A stretch of DNA of 64,000 nt, from assembly GCF_035222275.1 (NCBI RefSeq), contig NC_085885.1:1550001-1614000 (forward strand), read 5' to 3'. The position numbers and the translations under genes were made by a program. The stretch comes from Podospora bellae-mahoneyi. Its lineage: Eukaryota; Ascomycota; Sordariomycetes; Sordariales; Podosporaceae. Positions within the stretch are counted from its first letter, which is position 1. Every line of letters begins with the position of its first letter. The notes beneath the pieces are model-generated. The model did no database searches. It worked only from the letters and a program-made list of their open reading frames with translations, and was not told the DNA's origin. Of the stretch, positions 12,108-25,500 are shown one piece after another.

Positions 12108-14396
12108 TCACCCGCTGAGGTAGGTCCGACGTCTGACTTCGGCTTCCTTGATGATTTCAGCCGAGAGGCTCAGACTTGGCGACAGGACAGCGTAGCGCTC
12201 GATCTCCATGACGACGTCGTTGATGATTTGATCAATGGTATCGCGGTGGGGAACCAGGCTCCAGAGGATGCTCGAGAGTGACGGCGACATGGTGGCGCCC
12301 ATGACCAAAAGTGTCTGTGATACTATGGACAGAGCACCCTGCCAAAGGTACGGCATATGTCCGGCGTGACTGCGGCCAATTCGTTAGATTAACTGTCAAG
12401 AAGCGCTGCTGACGAATGGGAAAGACGGGAAAAAAAAGACTTACTGCGCAGTAATGTGCTCCAGTTGCCGGATTGACGCTTCTAGGCACTTTGTGCAAGC
12501 CTCCCGCACCGAGGGGTCCAACACCGCTTGCTCGTTGTCAAGGACCGCCAGAATATAAGGTCGATAGATGATGGTTCGGCAGGCGAAGAAGCGTAATCTC
12601 AGCACCGTCTGCACCGGATCGGGAAGCATCGTCCGTGTGAAGGGAAACTGCAGCGGTAGCGGCAAGCTCTCATACCACTGTGTCAGCTGGAAGTCAAGCT
12701 CTGCCACGACCGGCTCCAAGCTTGTTGTTGATGCCATGGAATCCTTCGAGTAGATGAGCTGACTGACGCGGTTGAGCAGCCTCCTCAGTGCAATCTCGGC
12801 CAGGAAATACCACAACTCGTCGCGTCCAACTGCTTCCTGCTCATCGCCCTCGAACCCGCAGGGAAGACCAACATTCTCCTCAAATGCAACCACACCAGAA
12901 TGGGGGAGGTCCAATTCGGCCAATAAATCGCTTTCGAAGAGAAGTGAGTTCCAGTAAATTCTTTCGATCAGCTCCCTCTGATCAGCGGGCACTCTGCTCG
13001 GCGCCATGAGCAAAAGCTGCAGTTTCGTACTTGTCGTGCAAAGCAAGTTCCATGCCTCCAGCGGTCGAACAAGGTAAAACAGATAAGCAGCAGCCAGCAA
13101 GTGACACTGTGCTGCGAGCACACTGTTGGACGTCATCATGCCTGGCAGCAGAGACCAAGCTGCGGTGAAATACTGAAGTCCGGGAGGATCCTCGTGGGGT
13201 ACAATCCTCGAGATGCTGCCTCTCGAGCTAGCCTGGCCCAGGGCCAGCACCAACAGCACAATGCAACTCTCTGGTCCTTCTCTGAAACCGTTTGATAGCG
13301 CTATCCTGTAGTGGCTCCTCCACGTGTATGGGTTGACGCAGGCGTACCAGATGTTGACTCTGTCAAAGTAGGCTTCGATGTAGGCATTCGTATTGGAAAG
13401 GTCGACGCAGGGAGTCTTGGCGAGAGAATGCAGCGGCTCACGGGCCATCTCAAGTTGCAGGAGAATTTGAGGGTCGTACGGTCGTGATACCAAATCGCGG
13501 ATCATGGGCCACTGCAGCAGATGCAGAGCTGCATTCGTGTGCACCTTTGGCATGGTCGAGATATTGTTAGTGGCTGTGGCGGACCATGTCCCAAGTCCAC
13601 CGCTGGGAATGACGGACACAAAGTTGGCGGCATTTGACCCGATTCCCATCAAGTTGTCACCGCTGAGAGCTGTCCCATTGCTCATATTTGGCGAATCATG
13701 AGACATGCCCATGCCATTGGGGTGGCCCACCATGTTCATCTGGAGCAGGTTCTCGATGCGGTTCAAGCGCTCCAGGATAAGCTTGTCGCCGGCATCCAGC
13801 TTGATGCCGGGCTCACGATAAATGCACTCGGCACCCAACTCGGTACATAGCTTGCACTTTGGCTTCGTGCCATCGCATCGTGACTTCCTCGAACGGCAAA
13901 CCTCGCACTATAAAATCCTGTCAGTAACCTTCCCGGCTGGTCCTGTGTTCTCGATTCAACGTACAGCGATGGTTGCCCTCCGCCTTGGATAGTCGACGCC
14001 CGCATCGGTATTCCGCCTTTTAAGAGGGTTGATACCCTCATCGCTCGGTGCCTTCTGCATCCCATTCGATTCTGGCCTGTTGTCTGATGACTGTGAAAGA
14101 TTGCGCGCCTTCTGCGCCGAACCGAGTATGCCTTCCCTGCTGAAGCTAGGAGTCCGAGCCGACTTGAGAGATGTTGGTGACTTGAGAGAGTTTACGCCAC
14201 CGCCGTTAACCTGGACCTGGGCCAGAAGCTGGGGCGAGGGCACCTCGATGGTGAAGTCCCTGTTCGGCAATGGAAACCTTCCTACAACAGTAGCACTGGC
14301 AGCCGCAGTCATAGTGGCCGTGGAAGAATGTGGAGAGTCACCGTTGGACGATGGTGACATGCTGTTGGCACTCGGTACGTTGGTGAGTGCGTCCAA
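12108..14396 (-). CDS. Zn2Cys6 fungal-specific transcription factor
   Basis: Three exons (14396-13965, 13907-12445 and 12369-12108) with introns of 57 and 75 bp encode 718 residues. The Zn2Cys6 binuclear cluster is built from C145, C148, C155, C162, C165 and C172 (CEVC-RSRKSR-CDGTKPKCKLC). The first intron ends exactly before C145, so without splicing the DNA-binding domain is lost. The N-terminal 144 residues are Ser/Thr/Pro-rich and probably disordered. A short heptad-like linker (about 186-200, ILERLNRIENLLQ) follows the cluster and could mediate dimerisation. From about 275 (LQWPMIRDLVS) to about 600 lies the fungal transcription-factor regulatory region. The third exon restores a C-terminus ending in YLSG. 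The protein should be nuclear and bind CGG-type half sites. Targets cannot be inferred, and no biosynthetic cluster surrounds it. Confidence 0.87.
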
Positions 14397-17300
14397 AGAG
14401 ACAGACCGGTGATGCTCGTGATGTGTTCCGATAGATATGGGTGTTGTTAGAGAATCCCGTGCTTCCGTGTTTCGTTCGAGGTAATCAACCGGCGGATAAC
14501 AGCAACCGCTTCCCGCTTCGACGGTTCTGTCGACTCAGACACCGCAAGCACCAAAAACACAAGCACTCGGTTGTTGTTGTCCAGCTCGCATCATCAAGCG
14601 GCGACGACCAGAGGGAGTGAGGTGGAGGAGATGGAAAGGAACGGAGGTACGCTGGGCCGTATGTTGGTGATGTGTGGTGATAGCAAAAGTAAAGGGGAAG
14701 GACAGGTCTTTTCGGGAACTGTGGGATGTGAAGGATTCATATGGGGGTAAGCTCGCCTAGAGGTAGCGTGAGCGGCAGCCCTTGTAGAATAAAACCCAAG
14801 ACCAGTATGAAGAGGAGGGAACAGGTACAACAGATGCACCCTTGGGTGGCTTCGGAGATACCTACCTCTTGAAGGGGGGGAGGAGGGGGGGTGGGCGTCT
14901 GAACTAACGGTGACTTGATGCTTTGTGGGGGAAATTTGCCCTGGTCCTGTTGATGAGTTCCCAAGGCCGGGTCACAGTGATCCGCGGTGTTGCTACCGTG
15001 ATGCTGATACCCCCTTGAGTGTACCGTTAGATTGGCAGCGGCTCCAGGTTAGCTTTCGGCAAACCCCATCGCTTTTCACTCATGCGATGGACTCCAAAAT
15101 TCGTCGTCCAAAACGGAGACGGGACGGTGGTCTACAGGGGAGCCCCATGCGCTAGGCTCGACGAGGGTGGGAACCGTGAACGACCGATGGACTATGACCC
15201 CCTGCTCAGCGTTGCAGTGACGCTGAGCGAAAGCGCCATGTGGAGTGGCAGAAAAGTGGTCTCTGATGGTGCTGTGGGTGTGCCCCGGATTTGGTGCGTG
15301 CTGGATCATGGAGGATGCATCGAGGGCCGAGGTCCTCGAGGGAATCAGGAGCATGGGGACGTGAAGCGAGCCGCGAGCAGCCGGTGGTCTGGCTGTCACC
15401 TGTGTCACCAGCTGAGAGAAGTCATCAGCAAGGGACAAGCAGGAGAGAAGTCTGTGTGGAAGGGGTGGGGCCGGACACAGCATTTGCGGAGAAGGGGGAA
15501 AGAAGGAAAACGAGATGGATCATTGGAGGGAGGCGGAGGAGTCGCAAATCAAAAACGCGGGGGTGGGGTTCCCCAAGGAATCTCCAAAACCGTTCGTTCA
15601 CTTCTTGGGCTTGGGCTGGGGAAGACAGCAAAAGCATTGACCACTGACCGCAGGTGCAGGTGGTCGGTCTGCTCCGCTCGTTCCGTTGCCTGTTTGAGCT
15701 TCCATCATCCAAAAGTATAGGTAGGTAAGCAGAGTGACAGAGGGTATGTTGAACGAGGCATTGACAAAGTGCCTTATAAATAAGACTTACGTTGACTGCC
15801 CGTCTCGGCACAGACAGACAGACAGACAGACACCTACCTACTACCGTAACACGTACTCGTACTGACCAGGGCCAGGACAGCGGCGCTAACTCATGTAATA
15901 GTATCGTGTACCGCGAGGGCTAGCCACGACTGCCATGGCGGTGAATGAAACTGCAAAGGTTAGCCGATCAGCTGAAAAGCTCCAGATCACTCGCCAGGCT
16001 CTTGCTGCAACTCCAGCAGACAGACAGGGCAGCAGGGACTTTGACATGACAGCACGTATGAAGATGTCCATGGGTTGTCGGCATCACCAGCCGGATGAAG
16101 GGAAATGGTGCGCACGTTCACTCATAGTCTTACTTTTCTTGAGTCAACACACGAACCCGAACCCGGGCCCTGGAAGACCTCTCATGTAAGACACACTGAA
16201 GGCCATGTGGAGGTAATCATCGTGGACCTGCATCCCCGGTTTGATCTGCAAAAAACATCCCCAGAAATGACAGCCAATAGCCCCAGTATTCTCAATCCAG
16301 CTCCTCCATCAAGAAGCAGCAGTACAATCGTGTACATTGACCCCGCATCTTCGCTTCCAGTCAGTCATCCAATCACCAACAGTCCGGACTTTGACGGCTT
16401 GATCACCAGCTCACCCATCCCCCCCTCTTAATACTCTGTTAATTCTTGACTCGTGTGTGTGTTGATGTTGGTTACGAAGAGTTTAGGTGGTTGTACCGGC
16501 CTTATAAGAGCGAGTGATAAGGTCGTGCTTCTACCAGGGACCCCTTCACATAATACAAGCGCGCCATACCGTAAGGCTTGATAAACCCTTGCAAATTGTA
16601 TTTAGCATAAATTCAACAACTGCCAGCGTCGCTCCTGGTAATCTCTGGGCTCGACGAATCGCCTTGTTCCCATGCTCGGGCCCTCCGCACTGTCCGCCGC
16701 GAAGAACTGTGGTGAGGAGCAGAGAGTTCGAGAAGGCCACGAAAGAACTCCACACCACACGGAGCATCGTCTTGGAACAAAGCTGTTCGTCATGATCCTC
16801 GTCAACCTACTAGGCTGGTGGTGGTGGCAGGTACCTGCGTCCTGGATGTGTCGATACGTACGATACAAGCACACCCACACCACTCTGCCAACAAAAAGAT
16901 CACCTCGGGAGTCGATCGAGCATCGTCTTGTAGGCGGCAAACCGGTGGATGTGGACGGTCAGGTGGTGATCAGTTCCCATTCCGCCTCTGCGGCCGTATA
17001 TGACTCTTCTCATCAACGGGCTTCTTTGCCTTCCCTTCTGGTGGATGAAGCAGGATCTCGTGAACATTCAACACGATGGCCCGCTCCACCGCATACTTGC
17101 CACCGCCGCCGACAAGCTGCGTGGCTGCCTCGACTGCCTAAGGGTCCGTCCTATTTCGGGTAACCGAGATATTGCTGATATTGAGGGCTCGATAGAAGGG
17201 TGGTGGACCGCTATATTGGGAACCAAGTTTTGGTCCTCTTCCTTCTCGACTGTCAACTTTCGTTTCCTGCCGTGCGACCACTGGAAGGACTCCCGTCTAG

Positions 17301-20300
17301 ACTCATCAACAATGCTGGGCTGTCTGTGATGGGCAAATTGGCCCAAGCACGTCACATCTCCAAGCTCCCGTCTGTCGAAGCCGCAATCTCGCCTTGTTCG
17401 CGATACCAAAATCCCGCCCTCTGTGTGTCCTAAAGGGTACTTGTGGCTGTTTGTGGGGCGCATAGAAGCACTGTCCATCCGATTCGGAGCAAGTCGCTTT
17501 TTCCAACGGCTCGAAACGTCAAAACGGGCGGTGGTAGACCGTTTCAGGATTAACTGGTAAATTACGGTCTGCACCGCGCACGTGCATCCGCAGCCCAGCC
17601 GAGTGCGTTAGTGGCTTGGGGAACAGCGACTTCCACTGGGCGCCCAAAAAGACGGTCGGTCCGAATGCTTGCAATTAGACCCTTGTGCACACCACCACCA
17701 GCCACACAACTTGGTGTGAAAGAGCCTCAGGACACGACATCTCCAGCTGTTGGGATACAGAAATATCGGGCTATCGAATATCAATAAGCTCAGGTTTAAC
17801 CCTATGCCAACCTCAACCCTAGCAACTCGGACCAACTCCTCCACCAGCTAAAGATCTGGATACCTACCACAGAACGATCCAGACAATTGTATTTCTGTCC
17901 TCGTACATTCGCTAACCACTCAGCCGCCCAAGAGTCCCTAGCAACGGCCCATCTGGCCCTCTTCAGCACTCGCTGTCCTCCTCCCGCTACGCTCCGCTCC
18001 CTTGGTGACCGTGTGGGAGGTCATGGGACTTTTCGATATATATTAACCGGCACACACAAACCCTGGCTACACATGGCATACATTGACACCACCCGTCTAG
18101 ACCCACGCTAGTCTAAGGTGCGGCTGCCGCAGACGATATTACACACGCCCGATTTCTCGTTGGAAAAGCACGGATGTCGTCGATATTCGGACGTGGCCTG
18201 CATGTGCCATCCTGATTCTGTCGTCGACTGTCCACACCCGGTCTTACAAGACTTAGGGGTGCATATGTGGCCGTCATGCCGTCCTGTCTGTCTCTTTCTG
18301 TGGCTAATCAGTTCCCCCCCTCAAGTCAGCTTCCCCCGCTCTCACGACCCCACCCCGCCGAAACCGTTGTCATCGGTGCGGGTATGTAACGGGTAAGAAT
18401 GCGGGCACGGGCACGGACGACGGGGGCGGGTGCGGGGACCATTGTGAAGTAGAGTCACCGATCACCAGTCCGATTTGCTGGCCTGGCCCAACAAGACAGC
18501 AGTTCATCACGGCGCTTCAGGGGCGTGCCCTGCTCCCAAGATTCCAACGGTAGCTTACAGAGAGATTTGAAAGCTTCCTACCTTCTTCTTTGTGGGTAGT
18601 CGCGTCTAACCGCGCCTAGTGTAGTATCACACGGGATGACATTTCGCAAACCTCACCACCAGGTAGATTCGGATATACCAGTAGGAAATTACGCGGGCAG
18701 ACGACTTCTTGTCCGGGAAGCTTGATGAGTGCCGACACCCGTGGCTTGCACCACCGGACACCCCCGGCTGGACCCCCAGGTCAACGAAGCCTTCGGTACC
18801 GGAAGACCACCTTGGTTTTTTCTGTTGTCCTCGGGGGCCAGCCCCACACCCCAAACTGGCTCTTCATGTCCGGCGACCGCACCACCGCGCACTCGCTTCG
18901 CACCTGACGGGCCTTGGCTTTCGGTTTTGCTTACCCCTCTCCCTGTCCTTCTTCATCATGAGCACACATTGCCATTGCCCCCATCTCGCGGGAACCAGAC
19001 TCGACTCCTGGGCGGTTAGCCATCGCTGGCCATCTTAGCTGCAGGACACGCGATTCAAATAACACGGCGGCAAAGCTCCCTGTTCTTTTGTCGAGGCCCC
19101 CCCTCCCTGGACCATGTTCTTCCGCGGGGCCCTTGGGTCACGGCTTACTTTTGTTGCTGCAGATTGTTCACGATCCTTCCCGCTCACATGCTCGACACGG
19201 CACTCTTGTATGTGTGGAGGCGGGCGAGCATTATCATGGCACATGCCTGTATGCAATGTCGTCGTCTCTTTCAGGTCGAGAAGGGTTGGCAGATATGCTG
19301 CTGTATCCAACAACCGAGAATATTTTTGATCATACGAGCCATCTGGGCCACCCACAAATTCCACAGACGAGAGCCTCACCCATGGTTCTATCACACAATA
19401 GGGACTCGTTGTAGTCCGAGCCTACCTAGCTGCCTCTGGTCATCATGTTCTTTATTGCTGTTTTTCACCGTCAGAACTATTAACACGTAGACTAAGGTAC
19501 TCAGCTTCTTGTGTCAAATGAGGGGAATACCAGCAGCATCCGTGTTGCATAAATCCGAAAACGGAAACCTACGCCCGTCTTGTTAGATTCGATATCTGAC
19601 ACAGCAGCTGCTACGTAGTTGAAAAAGAAAATGATCAACCGATCTGCACCGTTCGCCCGAGCTGCCCACACGTGGTGATGATCTTTTGAGCGGACAGTAG
19701 CCCAGCTTGCTCCTTTTGGTAGGACCAATCCGGGAGAGTGTGGTTGTTACGTACCCCCAGCCAAAACCCTGATTTTTTTAAAAAAAACATATGTGAGAGC
19801 TGTGAGGTTTAGGTTACCAAGATAGGCCGGATTGGAAGTTTTGGGGGAAAAGATGGAGAAGAGACGCGGGATATGGGGGGGTGGTTGCTCCGGATCTCAT
19901 CGTGAGGTGAACTCATAGATTATTAGTTGTAGACGAGAACGTGATAAGTGAAGTTATGTGTGAAAAGCAACTTGGATACACTGAGTAGGCGTTTCTGTAT
20001 ACACCCATCGACAACTGATAACGTTCTTTTTCTTTTCCATGATTTGACGAATCCGGACTTGAGATCACCACTCTTGAATGAAGCCACTAGCTCATCGTGC
20101 ATACCTACAAGACCATCGCCAAACCCTCACACCTTGAATTAATTTCCAGGCTCACATGGACGATCTGTAAACCGTGATGAACCAGTATAGCATTGCCCAT
20201 TATATTACACTCTTCAGGCTTTCACATGATCTTAGCGCTTCTCTGCCAGGTAGGTAACTGTTCAATGGCGCCCAAAGCCACCTACATCACCACCTCCATA

Positions 20301-20917
20301 CCCCACATTATGGTGAGACAAATCGATGTCCCTGCTGCTTCAAAACCGCTGCAACAAAAAGAAAAAGAAAAAAAAAAAGCTTGTGTCAACTCCCCAGGCA
20401 TTGACCCGTTCACAACATCAGACGAACAACTGGGCGATCATTCATGTTCTAGTTTTACCCTAGATCTTTTTTGCAGATTGGTTCTCGGATCTGCATAGCT
20501 GCCGGCCGTGAGTTGCCGAGAGGAGAGAGGCATAAAGATGTCAGTGTTTCAGATCTTTCTAGTGGGAATTGTGCGGGGGTGAGGTAGAGGTGAGGGGTGA
20601 AAAAAAAGCTTCACTTGGCCCCCAACCTGACTTTTATGCGTCATTGGCTTTTCTGGTTGGAGCATGGAGGGATGAAAATGAAGTTCATGATTGAGGTTGT
20701 TGGGTGGATTAACAACGAGCAGCATTGTCGTTGATGGGTTTATGACGTGAGTGGCATTTAACTAGATGAGATCATGCGAGATACGTAGTAGTCAGTCAGT
20801 CAGTTAGTCAGTCAGTCAGTCCAATCAGTCATCCAGTTGAACAGAATATTTGCTGTGAAATGCAACTGTTTTCGCATCATGATATCTCCTATTAGTTCTG
20901 TTGGCCTTTCTATGTCT
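14397..20917. other. 6.5-kb gene-poor region upstream of the Zn2Cys6 gene
   Basis: The first few hundred bases above 14396 should hold the promoter and 5' UTR of the transcription factor. Beyond that I find no exon chain with a recognisable protein. The longest ORF (15082-15720, 212 codons) overlaps comparable ORFs in other frames and has no domain-like pattern. Tetranucleotide repeats occur at 15811-15831 (CAGA) and 20791-20820 (GTCA). AGGTAGGTA-type motifs lie at 15717-15729, at 15831-15842 (inverted) and at 20248-20258. Confidence 0.5.
20791..20820. repeat. GTCA tetranucleotide microsatellite
   Basis: About seven copies of GTCA, with one T substitution near the middle, lie just downstream of the lactonase gene's stop codon. 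Its position in a 3' flank suggests a neutral simple repeat. Confidence 0.85.
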
Positions 20918-22527
20918 TTACAACATTATACCCAGCCACCTAACCAAAAACACCAAAAAACCAACCTCCCAACCCAACGCCGTCCCATAAGTCCCAGATC
21001 CCGTGTTCTTAGATGCAGCCCCGGCCGGAATGCTCGTCGGACCGTCCTCCCCAGCATCATTTTCGCAGTCCGCATCTCTAAAAGAAGACAAAAAATAAGC
21101 TACACCGAGCGCAGCCCACCCGCACCACACAGCGTATCCCATGCTTGGCTTACTCTTTGAAAATAACATGATTAACCTGCGTCGTCAAAACCCTCTCCCC
21201 CACCGCCTTCCCAATCATCCCCGTCCCAACATCCCTCTCAAAGACATTAACCCTATTCTCCCCCCCGCAAGCAACAGCAACCAGACTCCCGTCCTTGTTG
21301 AAGCTGAAATGTCTCGGGAACGAGCCACCGGCCGGGGCACTCTGGACATGAGTCAACTCCCCAGTGACAGGGTCGATGGAAAAGGTGTTCAGGGCGTCAG
21401 ACGGGATCTTTGTGCCGTCGGCAACGGTGGTGTATTCTAGCGTGGTCTCGTTGCGGGTTGAGACGGTGAGGAATTTGTTGTCAGGCTGTGAATGTCGTGG
21501 TTAGAGTGGATTTTGAGAAGGGGGTGCGAAGGGGGAGCTTACAGAGATGGTAATTTCAGCTCCGGAGGAGCCTTCGGCCGGTGCGTTCTCGCTGCCGTCG
21601 GTTCTGATGTTGAATTTCTCCGACAATGTCAAGCTGTTGGTGCCGTAAGAGACTTCGAACCCGAGGATGGAGACCTTCTTTTCGGCGATGACGTAGAGGA
21701 AGGTCTTGTCACCTGACTTGAGGAAGGCAGCGTGACGAGGCCCAGTTCCGTTCCCGAAGGGGTGTGCCGGCTGAGTTTGTCAATATTATTGTTAAAAAGC
21801 AAGAGAAGAGAGAGGAATACATACCAGCTCTGTGAGTGACAGCGCAGTTTGGTCGATGCTTAAGATATGGAGGACGTCGACGGAGAGATCGGGGATGACA
21901 ACGAATCCACCAGTGGGATCAACAACTGCTTGGTGAGGCCTGGAAGTGATGGTTTCGTTGTCGGGCCGTGGGGGAAAAGGTTTGTTGTCCAAGGATTGCA
22001 GCTTGGCTGGGTCCTCAATGTTGAAGACATCGACAGAGGATGATGCACTGAGAATGGTTGTCAGTGGTTGGATTACTCTAGTTTTTGTCATGCAAGATGT
22101 ATTCAAGGACCTACAAGTTGGAGGTGATAGCTCTCTCCCCATTCTCACCAAAGAGAGCAATATGCACTGGGCCTCCAGGCGTAGAACTGTTTCCCACAAA
22201 AGCGAGAGTGCCGTCCGTATTCACCTTAGCTGAGGTAAAAGCGCCAGGGCCGTCGTCGAAGTTCTCATTGATGCAATAATATTGATCGCCTCCAACGAGT
22301 GTTTGCCATGAAGGGTTAGTACCGCAGATGGTCGAGATTTCGCCAACCTGCTCTAGGCCCTTGTTTCCCAGCTTCAGCGTCGTAACTCCTCCCTTGACAA
22401 TCTCTCCTGGGGAAGACTCAAACGGGTATGAAGACACAAGAAGAAGACCTTGCTTTGAACAAGCGGCTGCGGATGATAATGAGAGGCCGGCCGACAAGGC
22501 AGCAAAGATGCCGTGTGTGGCTCTCAT
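20918..22527 (-). CDS. secreted lactonase-fold (7-bladed propeller) protein, probably GPI-anchored
   Basis: Five exons (22527-22115, 22047-21825, 21770-21543, 21485-21154 and 21077-20918) with four introns of 54-76 bp encode 451 residues. The product matches the 6-phosphogluconolactonase/muconate-cyclase-like beta-propeller family: repeated blade-type strands such as VDVFNIED, VVIPDLSVDVLHIL and NTFSIDPVTGEL, plus the family motifs GPRHAAF (about 222-228) and FPRHFSFNKDG. Residues 1-22 form a signal peptide (MRATHGIFAALSAGLSLSSAAA), so the protein enters the secretory pathway rather than the cytosolic pentose-phosphate pathway. The last exon adds a small-residue stretch (SIPAGAASKNTGSGTYGTAL) and then a hydrophobic end, VGFLVFLVRWLGIML. 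That is the layout of a GPI-anchor signal, so a wall or plasma-membrane location is inferred. The substrate is unknown. Without the fourth intron the protein would stop at IFKE, losing the tail. Confidence 0.82.
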
Positions 22528-25500
22528 GATGATTGATGGTTGGTGGATGAGATTGATGTAACGCTAGCTGGCGATTGACTATTGGCCAGAAGAATGGTGT
22601 TGTGACGGTGTAAGTTGAGTTGCCGGGACAGGAAAGCTTTTCTGTTCAGCAGGCTGGCTGCGTGTGGTTGTTGTTGAAGAAATTAAGTAGATCTAAAATA
22701 GAGAAACGAAAAGATGTCCATCAAGGGATATCCAGAAGTTCGCCCTGTGCGGCGCGTGCGGCTTTATAAGGGGATCTGTCGATCTCAACACAGCCGTCCT
22801 GTCTTCCAACAGTGTGTCAACAAACATGCCTCATTCACTGTTCACTTGCTTATTTTGCCCCTGAGCCACCGAGTCGGTATCGGCTGACGGCCAGTTGGTT
22901 CACTCGCATTCAACGTCATTGGTCTTGTTGCCACTCATGATTCCGGGCTCAGAGTTGGTGAGACCACCTGGCGGCCAGCCATGAAAGAGGGAACAATCGT
23001 TCAGCAACCCCTTGCAGGTCAGCGCTGTGCCTCGTTACGCATGGCTGGGATCGGAGGATCCAACTGCAAGCACAAGGCAAATGTGTATGTAGATGCTGAC
23101 TGAGGCTTGACAACCGGATCCGAAGAGCATCAATCCTTTGGACGACTTGACTACCGGTGGGAAACATGTGGAAACATGTGAGAACGTACATCACGGGCAA
23201 TCAGTAAGACAATGGTTTAGGTTTTCCGACGGGCAATTCCAGTGCTGTTGGAGATGTGAGGTGTGTTAGAAAATGTGCGAGGTTGAGAATAACGGCTGGC
23301 TGAGAAGTAGTGGTGATTCTCAGCCAATCAAATCGCTGGATTTCCAAACTGCTGCGGCTGGAGAGGCGGGGCGGGACAATGCCTGCCTCCAATTAGCGGC
23401 CGTGGCGGGACCCGAGCATGCGGGGAACCTGCTGCCGGCGCCCTGGAGGCTTGCTGAGATCCACTAAAACACAAACAAGCTCGCTGTAACGGCCCCACCA
23501 GAGTCTTGGACAGCTTCAACGTTGGGTTTCTCGTCGCCTACCTGCATTCGGTCATTTATCTCAGAATCCTGTTAGTGGTGTGTATGTCTGACCGAGCATC
23601 AGCGAGTTGCATGTTTCAAATCGACACATCGGACATCAATCAACTGTTCTTCCGGTCCTGCCACGCGTGCCCCTGACGATCGATGGTCATGCTTGTAACT
23701 CCCGAAAGCTCACCTTCATCACACCTGTCGGGCCACTTTATTGTTCAGTTCTGTTGGCAGTAAAAGGGCATGGAACGGTCAAACACTCAAATTCATGGCT
23801 CGTCCCAACATCATGGCCTCCCAAGACCTTTGCCACAGAGGTCGTGGAAGCCGGACTGGTGACCACCACACGACCCATCACCAACATCCGGAGTGGTAAG
23901 ACTCACGGGGCTATTCTCGTCATCACACACTCCTTCCCGGTTAAAACGCCGCCGGGATGCGAGCGAGGCTGTAATCCCAGACACCGCGCCTTGCTTCTCG
24001 TTCGGGAACACAATGTCCGGATGACATTCCGCTTCGTTGCCAGTTAGATACATCTCATCCCCCGGCAAATGGGCAGCTCCATCTCGTCCAGGAGGCCAGG
24101 CTGAAAGAACATTCCCATGCCAATTTACAATAACCGTGGAGTCTTGTCTTCAATACTCACCTTGCCGGAAGGAACCGAACAAGCTGATATATGATACAGC
24201 ACTTGTATATCTCACCACCGTGTTCCTGGAAAGCTGATATTGCAATCAATGATGGAGTGCTTCTGGAAACCACACACCCAGGCAAAAGTCACACTCGATG
24301 ACTGCACCCAAATCATCTTCTCGCCCGCCGTGTTCATCATCATCTGGCTTCTACTTGGGCCAGAGTTTCCCCGCGTTTGGTACCCAAGCGAGGTGATACG
24401 GCATGCACGTGGAAGAATCCAGCCCTTCTGTTCTCTCTCCAAGCCTCCCCCTCACCACAACCATGGGGCTAACACGGATTTCTCCAAATTCCTACTCCAA
24501 CATCTGCACTCCACACAATTGCCGTGGCTTACAAGATTCGGAATCCGAAAAAGGAGGGACAGCTGCTTCCCCTCTCGATACGCTTTAGATGCCTTGCAGC
24601 AACGTAGGCTACGCTAAAACCAACCGCCGTGAACAACCGCTGGCTCAACCAAGTGCCATCATCAATTTTCCCCAGACCCGAGCACTGTAATGGTCTCTTT
24701 TCTTATTCACCTTCCTATTCTGGCGGACACACGCTAACTGAATAATACTAAACCCATGTCCCACGTCGCTTGATGGCCCTACGTTGGTCCCTCGAGGTAG
24801 CAGTACCACAGCGTCAAGATAATTTGCAATGCCGCGGCTGATGTTGTCTGCATATATATCTTGCAGGGTAAAAAGTCTACTACTCAGAAGACAAGGAGTG
24901 ATGGTACTCGGTTCTCTTCCCTCGGACAGGTACCTATCCTACGACTGCTCCCATGTCGGCCAAGGGTCTCGAATTCGTGGACGAGCCGTCAGCCGAACCC
25001 TGCTTGACCACCGTTTCGATCAACGGAAATCACAGACAGACAGACAGACAGACAGACAACGACCCATTCATCAGGCACATGTACATTTTCTCCCCTTGCT
25101 CCCCAGGAACCGACATGACAACCATCACGAACGCCACCTTTCCTAGCGTCGGGACTCAAGCAGTTGCTCGAAGTTACGTTGTGGACTTTATCCGTCCCTT
25201 TTAGCCGTGTACAACCCCTGTCGTGCCATGCAGCCATTGCTTGGCCCCTAGCTTGCCAACCTCAACATCATTTGTCTTGGGCGTGGTTGTTGATGTCTGT
25301 CTGTTGGATCATGATGGCAGGTTGTTGTTCAATGGTCAGAACCGTGAAGAGGTGAGCTTTGGGTGTGTGAGACGAAGAACAAAAGGTCAAAGCTTACGAA
25401 GTTACTCTCACTCGCTCGGGGGTTCTTTCTAGGTGCTGGAAAATCTAGATCCCTAGAGAATTGATTATGGGAGGACGAGTGACATGTACCTATGCAAGTC

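Noticed and set aside
15082-15720. 212-codon ORF on the plus strand
   Set aside because: It overlaps long ORFs in other frames, has no domain-like pattern, and is Gly/Arg-rich from the base composition. There is no splice-supported extension.
23607-24047. 146-codon ORF in the gap between the lactonase and lst4 genes
   Set aside because: Irregular composition, no conserved motif and overlapping antisense ORFs. Chance is the better explanation.
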